Assembly: GCF_902459485.1 (NCBI RefSeq)
Contig: NZ_LR699119.1
Location: forward strand, 310,001 to 374,000
Origin: Aquicella siphonis
GTDB taxonomy: Bacteria; Pseudomonadota; Gammaproteobacteria; DSM-16500
Length of the DNA: 64,000 bases
Reading direction: 5' to 3'
Below the pieces are notes generated by a model. That model was not told the DNA's origin. It did no database searches and saw nothing but the letters and a program-made list of their open reading frames with translations. This document shows, piece after piece, positions 1 through 8,041 of the stretch. How positions within the stretch are numbered: the stretch's first letter is position 1; every line of letters starts with the position of its first letter. Both the position numbers and the translations under genes were made by a program.

Positions 1-2
1 CA

Positions 3-389
3 AAAGCAGGTGCGCGTGAGCAACCAATACCACAATATTTGGCTGATTTCCTGAAAGGATACATTGAGACTGCCAAGCCTGATCAAGTCTGGTTGTTCCC
101 TTCAAAACATTCTGAATCAGGGCATATCATGAATGTTGAGAAGCAGTTCCGGCGTGTAATTGCAGCTGCTGGATTAAATCCCAAAGAAGTGTTGCGCCAC
201 ACGTTGCGTCATACAGCGATTACCCACTTGGTGCAAGCGGGTGTAGATTTGCCAACTGTTCAGCGTATTTCAGGGCATAAGACTTTGCAGATGGTGGTGC
301 GGTATAGTCATCAGAATGGCGAGCATATTCGGAGTGCGATGGATGCGTTGGAGCAACGTTATGATTTGAAACAAATTAATAAAATTTAA
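3..389 (+). CDS. Tyrosine recombinase/phage integrase, C-terminal part (cut by left edge)
   Basis: The frame is open from base 3, so the start lies outside the window. The visible C-terminal 128 residues hold the second half of a tyrosine recombinase catalytic domain: the H-x-L-R-H-T box (box II His and Arg), the S-G-H-K-T segment with the next His, and the nucleophilic Tyr in V-V-R-Y-S-H. The family cuts and rejoins DNA through a 3'-phosphotyrosine link, and members next to a tRNA gene usually drive integration of phages or islands. Here a tRNA lies about 1.1 kb downstream with only small AT-rich genes between, which fits an island edge. The catalytic part is intact; whether the N-terminal part is complete cannot be seen. 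A XerC/D-type housekeeping recombinase is less likely given these neighbours. Confidence 0.9.
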   Translation, partial: KAGAREQPIPQYLADFLKGYIETAKPDQVWLFPSKHSESGHIMNVEKQFRRVIAAAGLNPKEVLRHTLRHTAITHLVQAGVDLPTVQRISGHKTLQMVVRYSHQNGEHIRSAMDALEQRYDLKQINKI

Positions 390-476
390 TGCTAATGGTG
401 AAAGGTAACAGATTTTCAATAAGATAATAATGGGTGATATATAATTATAAAAAGAACTAAAAAAGGAGGGGTGGCT

Positions 477-773
477 ATGAGGGTAGATAATTCCAAATCA
501 ATTTTTCCTTTTTATTTTATATTAATATTACTATTTTGCTTATTATCTTCTATGAACATGGCTTACGCTCTTGAAACTTATGAATTACAAGCATCTGTAA
601 ATGATGAAAAATTTATAATTAATGATGAAAATTTTGAAGCGAAAACATATTGTTTCGACATGCAAGAAGGAGATCAAATAGCCTTCTTAGATGGGAGTGC
701 TTTAGGTGCTTGTGTTTCAGCTACCTTATACAACACAAGAACAAAAAGAACCTGCGAGGTTTGGTGTGAGTAA
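477..773 (+). CDS. Small secreted cysteine-containing protein, unknown
   Basis: Encodes 98 residues if started at ATG 477. A GTG at 471 is in frame, but the AGGAGG at about 463-469 lies right against it and is well spaced for 477. Residues 1-31 form a clear signal peptide (Lys at position 7, long FYFILILLFCLL core, A-Y-A before the likely cut). The mature part, about 67 residues, is acidic and carries four cysteines (one in T-Y-C-F-D, three in the last third), which suggests periplasmic or exported disulfides. Base composition is much more AT-rich than the core genes to the right. I do not recognise the family. It sits between the integrase fragment and the tRNA, so it is probably cargo of a mobile region. 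Confidence 0.7.
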   Translation: MRVDNSKSIFPFYFILILLFCLLSSMNMAYALETYELQASVNDEKFIINDENFEAKTYCFDMQEGDQIAFLDGSALGACVSATLYNTRTKRTCEVWCE

Positions 774-787
774 AATAATAATCCAAA

Positions 788-1006
788 TTAGGATTTAACT
801 AAGTTATCTATATATTTTTTTGCCAACTCGATAAAAGCAGAGTCAGCTGCACTTTTAGTGAGATATTCACCGTCAAAGGTTTTTAATACCTTGCCTTCGC
901 CATCTGTTGTTTGTCTTACAATTTGTCCTCTTGGAAAATATTTGCCATTTAATGATTTTTCAGACGCTGGTTCAAAGCTATATCCTTTGTATAATGGTTT
1001 ATCCAT
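788..1006 (-). CDS. Small conserved-looking protein (72 aa), unknown
   Basis: A good ribosome site (GGAGGT, 5 bases before ATG at 1006) supports this as a real gene. The product starts with a Y-K-G-Y-S-F motif, has an N-G-K-Y-F-P-R-G segment and ends with a helix rich in Ala/Lys (A-K-K-Y-I-D). This pattern recalls a family of short proteobacterial proteins with an N-terminal YKGY-type strand and a C-terminal A-x-x-x-A-x-x-L-A-x-x-x-I-D helix; that resemblance is from memory and no function is assigned. It is soluble, with no signal peptide. It is convergent with the secreted protein on its left (14-base gap). Confidence 0.65.
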   Translation of the reverse strand: MDKPLYKGYSFEPASEKSLNGKYFPRGQIVRQTTDGEGKVLKTFDGEYLTKSAADSAFIELAKKYIDNLVKS

Positions 1007-1053
1007 AAGGTACCTCCATAATGAATACGTGAATCGTTATTGTTGATTGAAAC

Positions 1054-1329
1054 TTAATTATCGTCTTTGAAAATCTTGGTTACGCCTTTGTGGTGTTGTT
1101 TGAAGGTCTGAATACAACCATTTACTGCTCCTGTATTTGAGCCCTGACCGCCAACAATAGTAGCTATAACTATAACGATTGCTTGATAGAGGTCACTAAG
1201 CTCATTTTTGTGACTTATGTCCTGTCTTTTAATTTCTTTAGCAAGCTTATTGCTTACGTACGAGAACCAGGCAATAACAATGGTGGCTACAGCTGTAGCT
1301 TTAATCGAAATTTCAGTAAGATAATCCAT
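1054..1329 (-). CDS. Small membrane protein (91 aa), unknown
   Basis: One predicted membrane helix near the N-terminus (about residues 8-27, A-T-A-V-A-T-I-V-I-A-W-F) is followed by a charged stretch (K-L-A-K-E-I-K-R-Q-D) and a second weakly hydrophobic segment around 50-61. The C-terminal third is basic and has one Cys. Size and layout resemble phage holins or small stress membrane proteins, but no family was recognised. The Shine-Dalgarno is poor. The gene reads away from the tRNA at 1475-1548 and toward the 72-aa gene. AT-rich composition matches the other accessory genes at this edge. Confidence 0.55.
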   Translation of the reverse strand: MDYLTEISIKATAVATIVIAWFSYVSNKLAKEIKRQDISHKNELSDLYQAIVIVIATIVGGQGSNTGAVNGCIQTFKQHHKGVTKIFKDDN

Positions 1330-1474
1330 AGTTAGGCAGCGTCCGTTCTGACTTCATGATTAATTATATCAAATTGGAAACGTTGAGGTTTGGAGTAGTT
1401 GCTCAATTACACCAAAATTACACATACTCTTATTTGCCGCGGCGGGAAACACTCACAACTACTTGATTCTACAA

Positions 1475-1548
1475 TGGGCCCACTAGGACTTGAACCTAGG
1501 ACCAAAGGATTATGAGTCCTCTGCTCTAACCAACTGAGCTATGGGCCC
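1475..1548 (-). tRNA. tRNA with CAT anticodon (tRNA-Met or lysidine-modified tRNA-Ile2)
   Basis: A complete cloverleaf folds on the minus strand: acceptor GGGCCCA/TGGGCCC, D stem GCTC/GAGC, anticodon stem GAGGA/TCCTT with loop CTCATAA (anticodon CAT), and a T arm with GGTTCAA. The discriminator base is A and no CCA follows (the next bases are TTG). The anticodon fits either elongator Met or Ile2, in which C34 becomes lysidine. The G-rich acceptor and the TTTGGTC variable region remind me more of Ile2-type tRNAs, but this is not decisive. It lies at the junction between AT-rich accessory genes with an integrase and the core chromosome, so its 3' end (near 1475) may be an attachment site. Confidence 0.93.
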
Positions 1549-1627
1549 GTTCGGGAAGACTTAAGAGTGCCAATAATATATCGAAGTGAAACAGGTTTCT
1601 AGTCTTGGTTGACGTGTATTTCGGGTT

Positions 1628-1678
1628 ATTCCTGCAGGCAGGCCGGCCGGCAGGAATGTGGGTTCCGTCTGCCTGCAG
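1628..1678. repeat. Nested GC-rich inverted repeats (possible terminator or palindromic repeat unit)
   Basis: Two overlapping dyads occur just past the 3' end of the minus-strand gene at 1692. Bases 1628-1635 (ATTCCTGC) pair with 1650-1657 across a 14-base GC-rich centre containing GGCCGGCC, and 1632-1641 (CTGCAGGCAG) is exactly complementary to 1669-1678. The alternatives exclude each other. There is no T-run on either strand, so a classical intrinsic terminator is not supported. Confidence 0.5.
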
Positions 1679-1691
1679 TCCAGATCAAAAA

Positions 1692-3233
1692 TTAATCACG
1701 CTTGGGTTTGATGGAGGGTTCTTCGGGATAATCATTATCATCATCGCTGGTTGGGCAGCATGAGAAGATAACACTTTTTATCGAGCTCCAGATGCTGCAA
1801 GACTGTTCCGGCACGTGGCTTGCCATGAGGTCTGATCCCATGTCTTCAGCGCCGTCAGGCATGACCAGGTTGACTGGTTTACCGGATGGTTTGCGCTTGC
1901 TGACAGCGGGATGCTGATGGCTGCCTGTGCTGGTCTTTGTTTCATGCTCAGAGATCGTGTCCTTTTCCTGTTTGCCCTTGTTTTTGCTGTTTTTCCTGCG
2001 CGCAGGCGGGTTATAAATAAAGGCCTGCCTTTTCTGGCACCGCTTTGGCCTGACATAATCGTCTGTTTGAGATTTTTCCGATTCGGCCTGTTCTGTCGTG
2101 TTTGCTGCAAATTCAATGGTAAATAACTCGTTTACCTCTTCCCTGGAAGTCTGGGTCGATGATTTTCTCGCAGGAAGCGTATTTTTGACCGGCTCATTTT
2201 CATAAACACTATAAACACCCGGATTAAAAAAGGCGTAAATGCTTGTACTGCGGTCAGCACGCTCCTTGATTTGCGACATTTTCAGTCTGGCTCTGCATGA
2301 GCCGGCACTGTTTCCCTTTTCATTCCTTCTGGCAATTCCTTCTTGCTGCATCTGCATCAGCGTGCACATGAAGGCATGCTTGTTTTGCTGGCATGTCTGA
2401 CAGCACGGCATGACAAGAATTTCATATTTTTTGTCAAGATTGTTAATGGTCATGCGTTCTCCATGCCTGAATTTCATCGCAATACCGGATTCGACAGCTT
2501 TTTGCTTTACCCGCATGACTTTTCCGCCCCGGCCGTTGCTTGTATAACTGATGTTCAGGCTGTTTTCATAGGGATAAAAAGCACAATTTACCACGCCTTC
2601 AACTTTCAGCCCGTCACCGTATTGTTCATACAGTTTCGCCAGCACCGCGCCAAAATCATATTCCGAGCATGTTCTGACGGCGCCGGTGAGCTTTCTCATA
2701 TGACTGGTAAATCTGGGACTGCCTTCAATAATGACGGCGTAATGATAAGCATCGTTTCTTCCGCGCCGAAATTTATTCAATGTATTGGCTATGTTGTCCA
2801 GCTCTCTCATTAATTCGGATTTATCATAATTCTCTTCGGATTTTCCGGAGAGCGCGATCAGGCAGATATTTTCACCGTTTAAAGTCGCGGTGATAAAAGA
2901 AATGCAGTTTGGCCAGACTTTCCTGCCTTCTTCAGAGGTATTTTGTTGCTTTGATTCTAATGCCTCGGTAATGGCGGCGCAAACCTTCGGCGTGTTAATC
3001 ACTAATGACAGAAAGGTCTGGGCGCATTTTTTGCTGTTACGCGTGGCGCGAAAATAAAAGCGGTTATCTTCGGTATGGATGTTGCCCAACAGAGACAAGC
3101 TTTCATAGATTTCAGTAGACAATACTGAATAATCACCGCCAGAAGAAGCAAGCGCGCCTAATGTGGATTCATCAATATCAATGATGCGGTTGGGTTGGAT
3201 TTTTCGTCTTTGCATGAAAGCCACTCTCATCAT
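1692..3233 (-). CDS. Putative deaminase-fold protein, candidate effector
   Basis: 513 residues from ATG 3233. A longer TTG-start frame to 3281 overlaps promoter-like TATACT/TATAAA at 3259-3269 and is less likely; ATG 3215 is also possible. The middle shows the layout of the nucleoside/nucleic-acid deaminase superfamily: a hydrophobic strand pair around 110-130 with A-L-S-G-K-S, then T-C-S-E (Cys189, Glu191) opening a helix, then M-P-C-C-Q-T-C-Q (Pro276, Cys278, Cys281) opening another. CxE plus CxxC would supply three zinc ligands and the catalytic Glu. The C-terminal 170 residues are low complexity with basic patches (395-421) and end in a Cys-rich segment (C479, C492, C493) followed by an acidic tail. 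This layout is known in toxin and effector deaminases such as the OTT_1508-like group. Family assignment and secretion are inference. It is monocistronic. Confidence 0.6.
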   Translation of the reverse strand: MMRVAFMQRRKIQPNRIIDIDESTLGALASSGGDYSVLSTEIYESLSLLGNIHTEDNRFYFRATRNSKKCAQTFLSLVINTPKVCAAITEALESKQQNTSEEGRKVWPNCISFITATLNGENICLIALSGKSEENYDKSELMRELDNIANTLNKFRRGRNDAYHYAVIIEGSPRFTSHMRKLTGAVRTCSEYDFGAVLAKLYEQYGDGLKVEGVVNCAFYPYENSLNISYTSNGRGGKVMRVKQKAVESGIAMKFRHGERMTINNLDKKYEILVMPCCQTCQQNKHAFMCTLMQMQQEGIARRNEKGNSAGSCRARLKMSQIKERADRSTSIYAFFNPGVYSVYENEPVKNTLPARKSSTQTSREEVNELFTIEFAANTTEQAESEKSQTDDYVRPKRCQKRQAFIYNPPARRKNSKNKGKQEKDTISEHETKTSTGSHQHPAVSKRKPSGKPVNLVMPDGAEDMGSDLMASHVPEQSCSIWSSIKSVIFSCCPTSDDDNDYPEEPSIKPKRD

Positions 3234-3258
3234 CTTGGGATTATAAGAATGGCCGTAT

Positions 3259-3269
3259 TTTATAGTATA
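3259..3269 (-). promoter_or_regulatory. Possible -10 region upstream of the deaminase-like gene
   Basis: On the minus strand an AT-rich run contains overlapping TATACT and TATAAA boxes 25-35 bases before ATG 3233. A clear -35 is not seen. If used, transcription would begin downstream of the alternative TTG start at 3281, which supports the shorter protein. Confidence 0.3.
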
Positions 3270-3331
3270 AATATTAAGCAAACATTAATAATTAATTAAT
3301 AAATGATCATAAAGAGTGCTTCGATACCGTT

Positions 3332-5242
3332 TCACCAGCCGCCGCCCCCGCCGCCGCCCCCGCCGCCTCCGGAAGATCCTCCGCCGCCGCTGGCTGAGGA
3401 AGAGGATGAAACGGAAGCGGCAGCCAGTGATGAGGCAAGACCTGCACCCAGGAAAACGGGCAGGGCGGCGACATTCCGGGTAGACCATGCCGGGCCGGAA
3501 TACCACCCGGGATGATAGCCGGCGGGTTCTATGCCTGACTGCCGTAAAATGTCATTAAACTGCGCGCTCCATTCATTTTCCACATCCAGTGCAATGGCGT
3601 AAGGCAAATATTTTTCATACAACTCAGGTGTTTTTTGCGGGGCGGACATTTGTTGCAGACGATATTTTTCTGTTGTTTTAAAAAATAACTTAAATCCCTC
3701 GATTTTATCCATCAGCCTCCTGCCGTCCCGGGTCGGTGCTTTAAGGATGTTCCAAAACAAGATATTCAGCACCACAAGCAGAAACAGCATGGGAATGGTG
3801 AAAATGGGAATGGCGCCTCCCAGTGCGTATATTCCCAGGACTTCCCCCAGCAGAAAAGGCAGGGCAAACAAGGCCATAAATACGGCGCCTGTAGTTTTTA
3901 GCCATGAGCGCGTGATATATGCAAGCCGAATGGCATTAAATGCTTGCCACAGCAAAAAGGCGCAGCCCGCTGTCCAGCCGCTGAGCCAGAAAACCGCAAA
4001 TCCCGCATTCGCGGGATCATCGGAAAACAGAATGGCGGATAAAAATGCCAGGGCTGTCATGATCCAGCCCCCGGCAAGGTATTTTCTGTTGGTGAGAAAA
4101 TACTTGTCCTGATAATTCGCGCGCAAGATCCTGTTTAGTTCTGAGCGTGCCTTGCGAATAGTATCGTGATTTGTCTGGGAGATCTGAAACGAAGATCCGG
4201 AGGAAAACAGTTTCTGCGCCAATGCTTGTTCTTCGTCCGGCAATGGCCGGTTTACAGAAGCAGTCAGCTTGAGTTCAAAGTTATTGTCCTGATTATCAAT
4301 GGACAAATACCCGCTCGCGGCCATATTGACGATAGCGGCGCTGAATGTCTTATTGTCGAATCCCATGCGCTCGATATACCGCAGGGCTTCGGGTGTCAAT
4401 CCTTCCGGTGGTTCAAACAGCGGAACAATGGTTCCCTTTTCCAGGTCTCTTCCATAAGCGTGCCAGACAGAAAAATAATAAATAAACACGGCGATAGTCA
4501 ACCCTATGATGAGCCATTCAGCATTCTGAAACTGCATCAGCAACCCTGTCATGCCCTGCGGCTGTTGTACTATGCCTTTTTGCCAGGCGGCCGCAACGGT
4601 AAAACCTTCTCCGGGCAGCAAAGGCTTGGTGGTGGTAAAGGTGATTTCATTATCCGCAGTCTGGCTGACGGTAAAATTCTGGCCTTTTTCGCCTTTTGCA
4701 CCGGTATAAGCCGCGTAATGAGAAATTTTTGCCTGAGCGGGCAGTTGGATGACGGCTTGAGCTCTGTCTATGGTGAAATCCCAGCCGTTTCCCGTGATAT
4801 TCCAATAGATTTCATCGCCATCGCGCAAAAAATTGACTGCGTTATTCACGTGATATCGAATGGTATAAACGTAATCGCCCGATGGGAGAATCGTATTTCT
4901 CTCGCCTATATAAATATCGAGTTCGTTATTGCTCTTTTGCACATGATAAACGGATGGATTTTTATTTTTGAGTATTTCCTGGATATTGTATTGAGTGTGC
5001 CGCGTGATGCCGTAGCTGTCGGTATAGCGGGTCGGCAGCCGGCGTACAATGCCATGTACAATACGGTTTCGATTCGCGTACACCGAAATGAATTCGGTGA
5101 TATCAATGGAGGCATCCGGATTGACCAGAACATGACTGACAAAATCGTAAATTTTCTCAGAAGCAAGATCGGCCCGTGCATTGTTTCCCAACGCAAGCGC
5201 AAGCATGCCTGTGAGGGAAATCCAGAAAAGAATTTTTTTCAT
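3332..5242 (-). CDS. DUF2207 membrane protein with poly-glycine tail
   Basis: 636 residues. ATG 5242 is chosen because GGAGG lies 7-8 bases before it and a signal peptide follows directly (M-K-K-I-L-F-W ... N-N-A-R-A); an in-frame upstream extension to 5326 lacks this. The N-terminal half is an exported beta-rich domain typical of DUF2207 (I-V-H-G-I-V-R-R-L-P-T-R-Y near residues 60-75). It is followed by a membrane helix around 240-260, a cytoplasmic stretch, two or more further helices around 390-470, and a Ser/Gly tail ending in eleven glycines and Trp. The family is widespread next to lemA and is of unknown function, probably an envelope protein. The gap to lemA is 31 bases, so they form one operon. 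The Gly/Ser tail is typical of the family and is encoded by a GC-rich tract at 3335-3420. Confidence 0.85.
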   Translation of the reverse strand: MKKILFWISLTGMLALALGNNARADLASEKIYDFVSHVLVNPDASIDITEFISVYANRNRIVHGIVRRLPTRYTDSYGITRHTQYNIQEILKNKNPSVYHVQKSNNELDIYIGERNTILPSGDYVYTIRYHVNNAVNFLRDGDEIYWNITGNGWDFTIDRAQAVIQLPAQAKISHYAAYTGAKGEKGQNFTVSQTADNEITFTTTKPLLPGEGFTVAAAWQKGIVQQPQGMTGLLMQFQNAEWLIIGLTIAVFIYYFSVWHAYGRDLEKGTIVPLFEPPEGLTPEALRYIERMGFDNKTFSAAIVNMAASGYLSIDNQDNNFELKLTASVNRPLPDEEQALAQKLFSSGSSFQISQTNHDTIRKARSELNRILRANYQDKYFLTNRKYLAGGWIMTALAFLSAILFSDDPANAGFAVFWLSGWTAGCAFLLWQAFNAIRLAYITRSWLKTTGAVFMALFALPFLLGEVLGIYALGGAIPIFTIPMLFLLVVLNILFWNILKAPTRDGRRLMDKIEGFKLFFKTTEKYRLQQMSAPQKTPELYEKYLPYAIALDVENEWSAQFNDILRQSGIEPAGYHPGWYSGPAWSTRNVAALPVFLGAGLASSLAAASVSSSSSASGGGGSSGGGGGGGGGGGW

Positions 5243-5273
5243 GAAAGCGCCTCCTGTATCCTGTCTGTTCGAA

Positions 5274-5828
5274 TCAGACCAGCTTGACAGTTGGAACTTC
5301 ACGTTCTTTTGCATCTTCGATTTCAAAAAATTCGGCGGGAGTGAAATGAAAACTTTTAGCGATCAAATTGCTTGGGAAAGACTGGATAGCGATATTAAGA
5401 TCCCTGACGGCGCCATTGTAATATCGCCTTGAAAGCTGAATCTGGTTTTCAATGGAAGTAAGAGTGTTTTGCAATTCAATGAAATTCTGGCTTGCCTTCA
5501 GATCAGGGTAGTTTTCCGAGACCGCAAACAGCTGCCGCAGGGCGCTGGTGAGCATGTTTTCATTGGCGGCCCGCTCGGGGACGCTGCCGGAAGCAAGCGC
5601 CTGGCTGCGCAATTCCGTGACTTTTTCCAGCACGCCGCGCTCGTGTCCCATGTATCCCTTGACGGTTTCAACCAGATTGGGAATCAGGTTCGCACGCTGC
5701 TTAAGCTGGACATCAATGCCGCTCCAGCCCTCGCGTGTGAGGTTTTGCAAGCGGACCAGCTGGTTATAAGTGAGTATAATATACAAGATGACAACGGCGA
5801 GAATGATCAGCAGACTGATGATCAACAT
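5274..5828 (-). CDS. lemA: LemA family protein
   Basis: 184 residues. One N-terminal membrane helix (about 2-20) precedes a four-helix-bundle domain with the family signature: Y-N-x-L-V-R-L-x-N, W-S-x-I-D-V-Q-L-K-Q-R-A-N-L-I-P-N-L-V-E-T-V-K-G-Y, and later Y-P-D-L-K-A-S-Q-N-F and R-R-Y-Y-N-G-A-V-R-D-x-N. LemA proteins are inner-membrane anchored with the helices outside the cytoplasm; the biochemical role is unsettled. GAGGAG precedes the ATG with good spacing. The following DUF2207 gene is its usual partner in Gram-negative bacteria, and they are presumably co-transcribed, possibly from the TATAAT box at 5855-5860. Confidence 0.93.
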   Translation of the reverse strand: MLIISLLIILAVVILYIILTYNQLVRLQNLTREGWSGIDVQLKQRANLIPNLVETVKGYMGHERGVLEKVTELRSQALASGSVPERAANENMLTSALRQLFAVSENYPDLKASQNFIELQNTLTSIENQIQLSRRYYNGAVRDLNIAIQSFPSNLIAKSFHFTPAEFFEIEDAKEREVPTVKLV

Positions 5829-5854
5829 GGCGCGGCTCCTCTGATTACCATTTT

Positions 5855-5860
5855 ATTATA
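5855..5860 (-). promoter_or_regulatory. Perfect TATAAT box upstream of lemA
   Basis: TATAAT on the minus strand ends 26 bases before the lemA ATG, a fitting place for a -10 element. No convincing -35 hexamer lies 16-18 bases upstream, because the dyad at 5867-5904 occupies that space. Confidence 0.35.
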
Positions 5861-5866
5861 CCGGAT

Positions 5867-5904
5867 TCCCGCTGATCAGGTTGGGTAAATTTCAATCAGC
5901 GGGA
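5867..5904 (-). terminator. Stem-loop between rpoD and lemA
   Basis: TCCCGCTGAT (5867-5876) pairs exactly with ATCAGCGGGA (5895-5904), a 10-bp stem with an 18-base loop, lying 15 bases past the rpoD stop. The sequence after it is AT-rich but has no clean T-run, so it could be a weak terminator, an RNA-stability element, or an operator for lemA. Confidence 0.4.
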
Positions 5905-5918
5905 TGGTATTGAGAGGT

Positions 5919-7793
5919 TTATTCCTGTTCTTCCAGGAAGCTGCGCAATTGCTCCGCTCGGGATGGGTGACGCAGTTTTCGCAGCGCCTTGGCTTCGATC
6001 TGGCGGATACGTTCACGGGTCACGTCGAATTGTTTGCCCACTTCTTCCAGGGTATGGTCCGTATTCATGTTGATGCCGAAGCGCATGCGTAAAACTTTGG
6101 CTTCGCGCGGCGTCAATGATCCCAATACCTTTTGTACCGCTTCTGATAAGCCAAAATTGGTGGCTGCGTCTATCGGAGACAAGGTGTTGAGATCTTCGAT
6201 GAAATCACCCAGATGCGAATCTTCATCATCGCCGATAGGCGTTTCCATGGAAATCGGTTCCTTGGCAATTTTGAGGATCTTGCGGATTTTATCCTCGGGA
6301 ATATTCATGCGGCGGCTTAATTCTTCGGGTGTGGGTTCCTGCCCGGTTTCCTGCAAAAGCTGACGTGAAATACGGTTTAACTTGTTTATGGTTTCTATCA
6401 TGTGAACCGGGATGCGGATGGTGCGCGCCTGGTCGGCGATGGACCGTGTAATGGCCTGGCGTATCCACCAGGTCGCATACGTTGAAAACTTGTATCCGCG
6501 CTGATATTCAAATTTGTCCACGGCTTTCATCAGACCGATATTGCCTTCCTGTATGAGATCCAGGAACTGCAGTCCGCGGTTGGTGTATTTCTTCGCGATG
6601 GAAATGACGAGGCGTAAATTCGCTTCCACCATTTCCTTCTTGGCGCGGCGGGCTTTCGCTTCGCCAATAGAGAGCCTGCGGTTTACTTCCTTGATTTCAG
6701 CGATGGTCATGCGCATCTGTTCTTCCAGGGAAATCAGCTTTTTCTGCGCGCGCAGGACATCCGGAACGAATTTTTCCAGGTCGCTGTAGTAGGCCTTGTT
6801 TTTGTGCTCTTGTACCCAGTCGACATTGGTTTCATTATTGATGAAGGAAGTAATAAAAGCCTTGCGCGGCAGTTTTCCTTTATTCACGCACAAATCCATG
6901 ATCATGCGTTCCTGTGTGCGGATTTCATCCAGCATGCTGCGCATTTTTCTCGACAGCTTGTTAAACTGGCGCGGCGACAATTTAATATCCATGAAAAACT
7001 TGGCAAGATCATCACGCTGAGCAATGGTTTTTTTATGCTTCTGGCCATGTTTCTTTTCTATGGCGAGCGTGTCGGTATAAATTTTACGAAGTTCTTCGAA
7101 GCGTTCTTTCGCCTTCACAGGATCCAGTCCGGCTTCGTCATCAAACGGATCCGCGTCTTCGGCGTCTTCATCCACATCGGCTGCCGGTTCGGCTGCCTTG
7201 GCATTATTGACTTTACCGCCGCCGCCTTCCTCGTCTTCGCTTTCTTCATCGACATTTTCGAGATCAGGCTCAATATAGCCGCTGATCACGTCACTCAGGC
7301 GCAGTTCGCCTTTTTCAACACGGTCAAAATCATTCAATACTTCAGCGATCATCTGCGGCTGGTACGCAAGCGTGGTGAGCATCTGGTTCACGCCTTCCTC
7401 TATGCGTTTCGCAATGGCAATTTCACCTTCGCGTGATAGCAGTTCGACGCGTCCCATTTCCCGCATATACATGCGTACAGGGTCGGTTGTGCGGCCCAGC
7501 TCGCCATCCACGACAGCCAGGGCGTTGGCAACTTCTTCTGCCGCGACTTCATCTTCCGAGGCTTCACCTTCTGCGAGCAGCAATTCCTCCATCTCGGGCG
7601 CATCTTCAGACACTTTAATGCCCATGTCGTTAATCATGCTGATGATATCTTCGATCTGTTCGGGATCGGTGATATCCGCGGGCAAGTGGTCATTCACCTC
7701 GGCGTAAGTGAGGTAGCCTTGTTCTTTGCCGCGTGTAATGAGTTCTTTTAGGCGAGATTTCTGTGATTCTTTTTGGGAATCTTGTTGATCCAT
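5919..7793 (-). CDS. rpoD: RNA polymerase primary sigma factor (sigma-70)
   Basis: 624 residues, the usual size for gammaproteobacterial RpoD. In order: region 1.1; an acidic non-conserved insert (E-E-S-E-D-E-E and [10 protein letters not shown] around 180-220); regions 2.1-2.4 ([26 protein letters not shown], and [15 protein letters not shown] for -10 recognition); region 3; and the region 4 helix-turn-helix ([19 protein letters not shown]). It directs RNA polymerase to housekeeping promoters. It lies last in the rpsU-yqeY-dnaG-rpoD order of the macromolecular-synthesis cluster, 248 bases from dnaG; a TATACT box (7836-7841) in that gap may be an own promoter. Confidence 0.98.
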   Translation of the reverse strand: MDQQDSQKESQKSRLKELITRGKEQGYLTYAEVNDHLPADITDPEQIEDIISMINDMGIKVSEDAPEMEELLLAEGEASEDEVAAEEVANALAVVDGELGRTTDPVRMYMREMGRVELLSREGEIAIAKRIEEGVNQMLTTLAYQPQMIAEVLNDFDRVEKGELRLSDVISGYIEPDLENVDEESEDEEGGGGKVNNAKAAEPAADVDEDAEDADPFDDEAGLDPVKAKERFEELRKIYTDTLAIEKKHGQKHKKTIAQRDDLAKFFMDIKLSPRQFNKLSRKMRSMLDEIRTQERMIMDLCVNKGKLPRKAFITSFINNETNVDWVQEHKNKAYYSDLEKFVPDVLRAQKKLISLEEQMRMTIAEIKEVNRRLSIGEAKARRAKKEMVEANLRLVISIAKKYTNRGLQFLDLIQEGNIGLMKAVDKFEYQRGYKFSTYATWWIRQAITRSIADQARTIRIPVHMIETINKLNRISRQLLQETGQEPTPEELSRRMNIPEDKIRKILKIAKEPISMETPIGDDEDSHLGDFIEDLNTLSPIDAATNFGLSEAVQKVLGSLTPREAKVLRMRFGINMNTDHTLEEVGKQFDVTRERIRQIEAKALRKLRHPSRAEQLRSFLEEQE

Positions 7794-8041
7794 AGTATGG
7801 TAACCTGTCTGAAGTTAAAACGGTTGTCTGTATATAGTATAGCCAAATTCATGCAAAACAAGACAATCGTATATTATCCACTATTTTGAATAAAATGTCA
7901 TGGTGATAAGCGAGTTATCCTGTGGGATACGGCCGCAATTTTCCTTTCCCGCCGGTCAACCCTGTGATCTGCGCGATAGGGCGCGCGCGGGCGCGGTTTT
8001 CTGGAAAATGGAATTCATGTATATATTTATATTGAAATATT

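Noticed and set aside
2343-2813. A 156-codon plus-strand frame
   Set aside because: Antisense to the deaminase-like gene and composed of reverse-complement codons; no start signal.
3303-3515. A plus-strand frame rich in proline across 3330-3420
   Set aside because: It is the reverse complement of the glycine-rich tail of the DUF2207 gene, not an independent gene.
4166-5287. A 373-codon plus-strand frame
   Set aside because: Fully antisense to the DUF2207 gene, no ribosome site, and its product shows no family pattern; it reflects the codon bias of the real gene.
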